Position numbers and translations under genes: made by a program | The notes under the pieces: model-generated | What the model saw: only the letters and a program-made list of their open reading frames with translations | Told to the model about the DNA's origin: nothing | The model's database searches: none | In this document: one piece after another, positions 60,023-64,000 of the stretch | Numbering within the stretch: the stretch's first letter is position 1 | Layout of the letters: every line of letters begins with the position of its first letter | Assembly (NCBI GenBank): GCA_910579215.1 | Contig: CAJTTN010000005.1 | Span: 53,358-117,357, forward strand | Source: an uncultured Anaeroplasmataceae bacterium | GTDB lineage: Bacteria; Bacillota_I; Bacilli_A; Acholeplasmatales; Anaeroplasmataceae | Direction of reading: 5' to 3' | DNA: 64,000 nt

Positions 60023-60613
60023 ATGGTTTGGAATTTAATTGTTGCATTTTTATTAGCGATTACCAATGCTATGCTTATGAATAATGTTACCTTATCTAGA
60101 TTTTATGGTGTTTGTCCTTTTTTAGGAGTTTCTAAAAAATCCTCTTCCGCCTTAGGTATGGGAGCAGCGGTAACTTTTGTAATTGTTCTTGCTGCAGCAA
60201 TATGCTGGCCAATCTATCAATTGCTTGATTATTGTGATATAGCCTATATGGATACCATTACGTATATTTTAGTAATTGCTTCTATAGTTCAGCTTGTGGA
60301 AATGTTTATAAAAAAATTTTCTCCAGCTCTGTATAAGGCATTGGGTGTCTATTTGCCTCTTATTACGACAAACTGTGCAGTATTAGGTGTAGCCCAAGGA
60401 AATTCCTCTCAAGGTTTAAATTTTGCTCAATCTATGGCAGAAGCTATTGGAACTGGTCTAGGCTTTGCCTTAGTTATATTTATATTTTCTTGTATTCGCT
60501 ATCGCTTAGATGCCTCAAATGTTCCTAAGGCTTTCAAAGGAATACCAATTGCTCTGGCAACAGCTGCTTTAATGAGCTTAGCATTCTTAGGATTGTCAGG
60601 TATGATAGGATAA
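60023..60613 (+). CDS. rnfA: Rnf complex subunit A
   Basis: The 196 residues have six spans and NNVTLSRFYGVCPFLGVSKKSSSALGMG plus LPLITTNCAVLGVAQGN, mirror-related to RnfE. RnfA and RnfE bind an Fe-S centre in the membrane by one Cys-bearing motif each. It lies one base after rnfE and overlaps the next gene by one base. Confidence 0.95.
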   Translation: MVWNLIVAFLLAITNAMLMNNVTLSRFYGVCPFLGVSKKSSSALGMGAAVTFVIVLAAAICWPIYQLLDYCDIAYMDTITYILVIASIVQLVEMFIKKFSPALYKALGVYLPLITTNCAVLGVAQGNSSQGLNFAQSMAEAIGTGLGFALVIFIFSCIRYRLDASNVPKAFKGIPIALATAALMSLAFLGLSGMIG

Positions 60614-60840
60614 TGAACCCATTTTTAAGTTTAGCAATTACAATTCTAGTTTTATTAGTTATTTTATTTGTGGTTTCCTATATTTTAAATAAACGAACAC
60701 CAGTGCCTAAGGGGTGTGAACATTTAAAAATATCAGAGGAATTTTGCTTGAATTGTACAAATACAGATTGTAGAATACATGAGAAATTGGATTTGGAAAA
60801 AATTCAAAAGGAATTAGAAAGCGAGGATATACAAGAATGA
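60613..60840 (+). CDS. Small Cys-rich membrane protein within the rnf operon
   Basis: The 75 residues have one N-terminal span (about 5-25) and then a short soluble part with C35, C45, C48 and C53 (KGCEHLKISEEFCLNCTNTDCRIH), ending in an acidic helix. I do not recognise a named family. The Cys pattern could hold zinc or an Fe-S cluster. It overlaps rnfA by one base and rnfB as ATGA, so it is made with the complex. The short RnfB next to it lacks ferredoxin-type clusters; this protein might supply part of that role, which is speculation. Confidence 0.8.
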   Translation: MNPFLSLAITILVLLVILFVVSYILNKRTPVPKGCEHLKISEEFCLNCTNTDCRIHEKLDLEKIQKELESEDIQE

Positions 60841-61160
60841 AGGAAGTTTTTATTGCGATAAGCATTCTTGCAGGCTTAGGCTTAGTATTTGGGCTTGGAC
60901 TTGCAATAGCTGCAAAGCTTTTATATGTTAAAGTAGATACTCGAGTGGAGGATATAACAGGAATTTTACCTAATGCAAATTGTGGAGCCTGTGGATACCC
61001 AGGCTGTGTTGGATATGCAGAGGCGATTGTAAATCAAACGGCAGAGAGCTTAGGCTTATGTAAGCCTGGAATAAAAGCAGGAAAGCCAGAAGCAATTCGT
61101 AAATATTTAGACGAACATCCCAATGAGGATGGATCAATAAATCCTTTAAAAATAAAATAG
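60837..61160 (+). CDS. rnfB: Short Rnf complex subunit B (no ferredoxin domains)
   Basis: The 107 residues have an N-terminal span (about 5-28) and the 4Fe-4S motif C49-x2-C52-x4-C57-x17-C75 (NANCGACGYPGCVGYAEAIV). Usual RnfB proteins run to 180-330 residues with two or more further 4Fe-4S clusters that accept electrons from ferredoxin; none follows here, and no frame downstream of the stop (TAG, 61158-61160) encodes them. The stop is followed by a terminator, so truncation by sequencing error seems unlikely. The function may be kept with help from another protein. Confidence 0.88.
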   Translation: MKEVFIAISILAGLGLVFGLGLAIAAKLLYVKVDTRVEDITGILPNANCGACGYPGCVGYAEAIVNQTAESLGLCKPGIKAGKPEAIRKYLDEHPNEDGSINPLKIK

Positions 61161-61217
61161 ATAAAGGATAAGAAGAAATTAAAGTTTCTAGAAACTAAAA
61201 AGGAAATATTTATATGG

Positions 61218-61245
61218 GAGCTCAATTCTATTAGGAATTGGGCTC
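61218..61245 (+). terminator. Terminator-like hairpin after the rnf operon
   Basis: GAGCTCAATTC (61218-61228) pairs with GAATTGGGCTC (61235-61245), with one G-T pair. The tail TTATAAATT is only moderately U-rich. Confidence 0.65.
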
Positions 61246-61338
61246 TTATAAATTAAGGAGTAACCAAAGAGAAAAAGATTTTTTGGTTAATGAATAATAT
61301 ATCATAAAAGTTGCAAGGATAAGATAGGAGGATATACA

Positions 61339-62187
61339 ATGAATTTACCATTTCGAATAGATTTAAGGAATAAAGTTATCGTGATTACAGGTGCTGGAGG
61401 AATACTTTGTTCTCATTTAGCTAAGGCTGTTGCAGCCTGTGGAGCAAAAGTAGCCTTATTAGATTTAAATAAGGAGGCAGCACAAATGCAAGCAGAAGAA
61501 ATAGGTTCTATAGGTGGAATAGCTAAAGCTTATCAAGCTAATGTTTTAAGGAAGGATTCTCTTGAAGCTTGTCATGAACAGATATTGAAGGATTTTGGTT
61601 CCTGTGATATATTAATAAATGGTGCTGGAGGTAATAATCCAAAGGCAACTACAGATAACGAATTTGCAGAAGTAGAGGATGTAACTAAGGATTTTAAAAC
61701 ATTCTTTGATTTGGAACAAGAAGGAGTAGAGTTTGTTTTTAACTTAAATTTTTTAGGGACACTATTACCTACTCAAGTTTTTGCAAAGGATATGGTGGGA
61801 AGAAAGGATTGTTCTATATTAAATATCTCTTCTATGAATGCTTATACGCCTTTAACAAAGATACCTGCCTATAGTGGTTCCAAGGCAGCTGTTAGTAATT
61901 TTACGCAATGGCTTGCCGTTCATTTTTCTCATATTGGAATTCGTGTAAATGCTATTGCTCCAGGATTCTTTTCTACTAAGCAAAATGAAAAGCTTTTATG
62001 GAACTCTGATGGAACGCCTACGTCAAGAACGGGTAAAATATTAGCAGCTACGCCGATGGGAAGATTTGGAGTAGTAGATGATTTGGTTGGTGCAACTCTA
62101 TTTTTGCTAAGTCCTCAAGCAGCTGGATTTATTACAGGTGTATGTATTCCAATTGACGGAGGCTTTTCATCCTATAGTGGAGTTTAA
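61339..62187 (+). CDS. uxuB: SDR-family fructuronate reductase (D-mannonate oxidoreductase)
   Basis: The 282 residues are a short-chain dehydrogenase: Rossmann loop VITGAGGILCSHLA, NGAGGNNPKA, ISSMN and active-site Y-x3-K in AYSGSKAAVS, with family-specific inserts as in the Gram-positive UxuB (YjmF). It converts D-fructuronate to D-mannonate with NADH. Immediately followed by uxuA. AGGAGG precedes the ATG. The specific substrate is inferred from the pairing with uxuA. Confidence 0.87.
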   Translation: MNLPFRIDLRNKVIVITGAGGILCSHLAKAVAACGAKVALLDLNKEAAQMQAEEIGSIGGIAKAYQANVLRKDSLEACHEQILKDFGSCDILINGAGGNNPKATTDNEFAEVEDVTKDFKTFFDLEQEGVEFVFNLNFLGTLLPTQVFAKDMVGRKDCSILNISSMNAYTPLTKIPAYSGSKAAVSNFTQWLAVHFSHIGIRVNAIAPGFFSTKQNEKLLWNSDGTPTSRTGKILAATPMGRFGVVDDLVGATLFLLSPQAAGFITGVCIPIDGGFSSYSGV

Positions 62188-62225
62188 TGCCTATTTTTAT
62201 AAATCTTTAAAGGAGGAAATGATTC

Positions 62226-63257
62226 ATGAAAATGACCTTTCGTTGGTATGGAGAAAAAGATTCCATATCACTAGAATATATCAAGCAAATTCCTAATATG
62301 AGTGGTGTAGTCACAGCCATTTATGATACACCTGTGGGAGAAGTGTGGGAGCTAGATAAAATTAAAAAATTAAAAGCTTTATGTGATCAAGCAGGATTAG
62401 AAATGGAGGTAATTGAGTCTGTTCCTGTACATGAGGATATTAAATTAGGAAAATCAACAAGGGATAAGCTGATAGCAAATTATGCACAGACAATTCGAAA
62501 TCTAGGCAAATTTGGTGTAAAATGTATTTGTTATAACTTTATGCCAGTTTTTGATTGGTTGAGAACAGATTTGAAAAAGAAAGCAAAGGATGGTAGTAAT
62601 TCTTTATCCTATTGTCATAAGACTTTATTAAAGTTGGATCCTAAAAATTTACGTCTGCCTGGATGGGATGAAAGCTATTCTTTGGAGGAGCTTAATAGCT
62701 TATTAGAGGAGTATGCTCATATAACTCATGAAAAATTATTTGAAAATCTAGTTTATTTTTTGAAGAGGATTATGCCAGCATGTGATGAGACAGGTATAAA
62801 TATGGCAATTCATCCAGATGATCCACCTTGGGATATGTTTGGATTTCCACGAATTATTACAGGGAAAGATAGCTATAATAGAATGATAAATGCAGTTCCT
62901 AATCTACATAATGGTTTTACATTTTGTACAGGGAGCTTAGGAGCTGGCAGAGATAACGATTTAAAGGAGATGGCGAAAGCCTATGCAAATAGAATTTATT
63001 TCGCTCATATTAGACAATTAAAATATGACAATGAAACAGATTTTACAGAGGCAGGACATCTAACAAGTACTGGAGATTTAGATATCTTCGGGATTGTAAA
63101 GGCATTAGTACAGGGAGGCTTTACAGGGTATGTTCGACCTGATCATGGAAGAAATATTTGGGATGAGGATGGAAAACCTGGATATGGATTATATGATAGG
63201 GCTTTAGGGGCTTGTTATTTAAATGGATTATTTGAGGCTGTGGAAAAATTGAATTAA
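62226..63257 (+). CDS. uxuA: Mannonate dehydratase
   Basis: The 343 residues begin MKMTFRWYGEKDSISLEYIKQIPNMSGVVTAIYD and contain VIESVPVHEDIKLG, CYNFMPVFDWLRTDL, MAIHPDDPPW, FCTGSLGA and VRPDHGR, the TIM-barrel metal-binding pattern of UxuA. It dehydrates D-mannonate to 2-keto-3-deoxygluconate on the glucuronate route. Together with uxuB and the pectate lyase it marks the organism as a user of uronic acids. An IS element starts 39 bp after the stop and no terminator of its own is seen. Confidence 0.95.
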   Translation: MKMTFRWYGEKDSISLEYIKQIPNMSGVVTAIYDTPVGEVWELDKIKKLKALCDQAGLEMEVIESVPVHEDIKLGKSTRDKLIANYAQTIRNLGKFGVKCICYNFMPVFDWLRTDLKKKAKDGSNSLSYCHKTLLKLDPKNLRLPGWDESYSLEELNSLLEEYAHITHEKLFENLVYFLKRIMPACDETGINMAIHPDDPPWDMFGFPRIITGKDSYNRMINAVPNLHNGFTFCTGSLGAGRDNDLKEMAKAYANRIYFAHIRQLKYDNETDFTEAGHLTSTGDLDIFGIVKALVQGGFTGYVRPDHGRNIWDEDGKPGYGLYDRALGACYLNGLFEAVEKLN

Positions 63258-63295
63258 ATTGACTATTATTTTATACAATAAAAAAGGCTAAGAAA

Positions 63296-64000
63296 TGAAC
63301 TGACCCTTGTCAAGTAGACGCGGAATAAAAAAATAATTAAAAGTAAATAAAATTACAATTGGCATGATATCTGACCTCGTTAGGTGTCATGCCTTTTAAA
63401 TTTGTCTGTAATCTAAAATTGTTATAAAAAAATATATATTCTTCGATTTTTCTTCTTAATGCTTGCTCATCATCAAGTCTTAACCCATAAAAGGATTCAG
63501 CTTTCAGCGTTCCCCAAAAGCCTTCCATAGGTCCATTATCAATACACTTTCCTACTCTAGACATAGATTGTATCATTCCTGCTTGATCTAATTTGAACTT
63601 AAATTGCTTCGATGTATATTGGAAGCCTCTGTCACTATGAAAGATTGGTTTAGCACCTGGATTTGCTTCTAAAGCTTTATTAAATGTGTCAAATACTAGT
63701 TTATTGTTGTTAGAATTACTTAACACATATGAGACTATTGATTTATCAAATAAATCTATAATAGCGGATAAATAGAGTTTTTGTTTTTGACCTGAAACTT
63801 TGAATTCTGTGACATCAGTACACCATTTCTGATTTGGATAATCTGCTTTAAAATTTCTGTTTAAAATGTTCTCTCCAACTTGCTCCGGTTTTGATTTCAC
63901 ATAATTACATTTTTTTCTCCTGATTCTAGAATGTATATGTATAAGCTTCATAAGTCTATGAATATAATTCTTACTATAATTTGTTTGATTGAAATGATCG
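63296..64000 (-). mobile_element. IS3-family insertion sequence, one end
   Basis: The probable right end starts at TGAACTGACCC (63296-63306), followed by a 30-nt leader and a leftward orfB. The other end is outside the window. It is the only transposable element seen. Confidence 0.8.
63337..64000 (-). CDS. IS3-family transposase OrfB, 5' end outside window
   Basis: The frame stays open to the window edge (221 residues), with HFNQTNYSKNYIHRL joining to MKLIHIHSRIRRKKC, so the ATG at 63951 is internal. The rve integrase core has the DDE triad: D in KWCTDVTEF, D in IFHSDRGFQYTS and E in GPMEGFWGTLKAE, spaced as in IS3 OrfB. It ends RYHANCNFIYF. The catalytic part is intact, so the element may still be active if the missing orfA is complete. 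Confidence 0.93.
   Translation of the reverse strand, partial: DHFNQTNYSKNYIHRLMKLIHIHSRIRRKKCNYVKSKPEQVGENILNRNFKADYPNQKWCTDVTEFKVSGQKQKLYLSAIIDLFDKSIVSYVLSNSNNNKLVFDTFNKALEANPGAKPIFHSDRGFQYTSKQFKFKLDQAGMIQSMSRVGKCIDNGPMEGFWGTLKAESFYGLRLDDEQALRRKIEEYIFFYNNFRLQTNLKGMTPNEVRYHANCNFIYF

Overview
The window is low-GC Firmicutes/Mollicutes-type DNA from around a replication origin. Two groups of genes diverge from about 26.7-27.0 kb. Leftward run dnaA, dnaN, an S4-domain gene, recF, gyrB, gyrA, a nuclease-helicase, dnaX, ybaB, recR and rpoE; rightward run rpmH, rnpA, yidC and jag. DnaA boxes lie on both sides of dnaA, so this is the probable oriC. TGG codes for Trp, and TGA serves as a stop in several ATGA overlaps, so the code is the standard bacterial one and not the Mycoplasma code. 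RNA polymerase delta (rpoE), a T-box leader and strong Shine-Dalgarno sequences point to Bacilli or a relative. The spore-type genes cwlJ, gerQ and bofA argue for a spore-forming lineage or a recent descendant of one. Naming a genus is not justified.

Layout. 0-4.7 kb: the 5' part of an ApbE flavin transferase lipoprotein, then a large surface pectate lyase with eight InlB-type repeats. 4.7-18 kb (minus strand): cardiolipin synthase, a two-component system, an unknown membrane protein, rpoE, a DUF1934 gene, bofA, recR-ybaB-dnaX, a permuted NlpC/P60-like hydrolase, a DUF2974 hydrolase and a PD-(D/E)XK-XPD helicase fusion. 18-29.2 kb: gyrase, replication initiation genes, oriC, rpmH-rnpA-yidC-jag. 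29.3-31.8 kb: gerQ-cwlJ and T-box-controlled asnS.

32-46.3 kb is the most distinctive region. A sugar-type ABC importer is followed by a surface staphylococcal-type nuclease, a 130 kDa OB-fold lipoprotein, a surface endonuclease I, a membrane-anchored ComEC-like metallo-beta-lactamase protein and an NrnA-type nano-RNase. I read this as a locus for capturing extracellular nucleic acid, cutting it up, importing the products and finishing degradation inside the cell. An FprA flavodiiron protein follows.

46.4-48 kb is a small accessory patch beside tRNA-Gln(UUG), with a serine-recombinase relic and a GNAT acetyltransferase. 48-56 kb: mnmE-purA-DUF523, an unrecognised structured RNA before an AbrB-like gene, two Hsp20 genes behind a CIRCE-like operator, an ABC-2 exporter and glyA. 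56.2-61.2 kb is an Rnf ferredoxin:NAD+ oxidoreductase operon with an unusually short RnfB and a small Cys-rich extra protein; the ApbE at the left edge could flavinylate RnfD and RnfG. 61.3-63.3 kb has uxuB-uxuA for hexuronate catabolism, which fits with the pectate lyase. An IS3-family element begins directly after uxuA and runs off the window.
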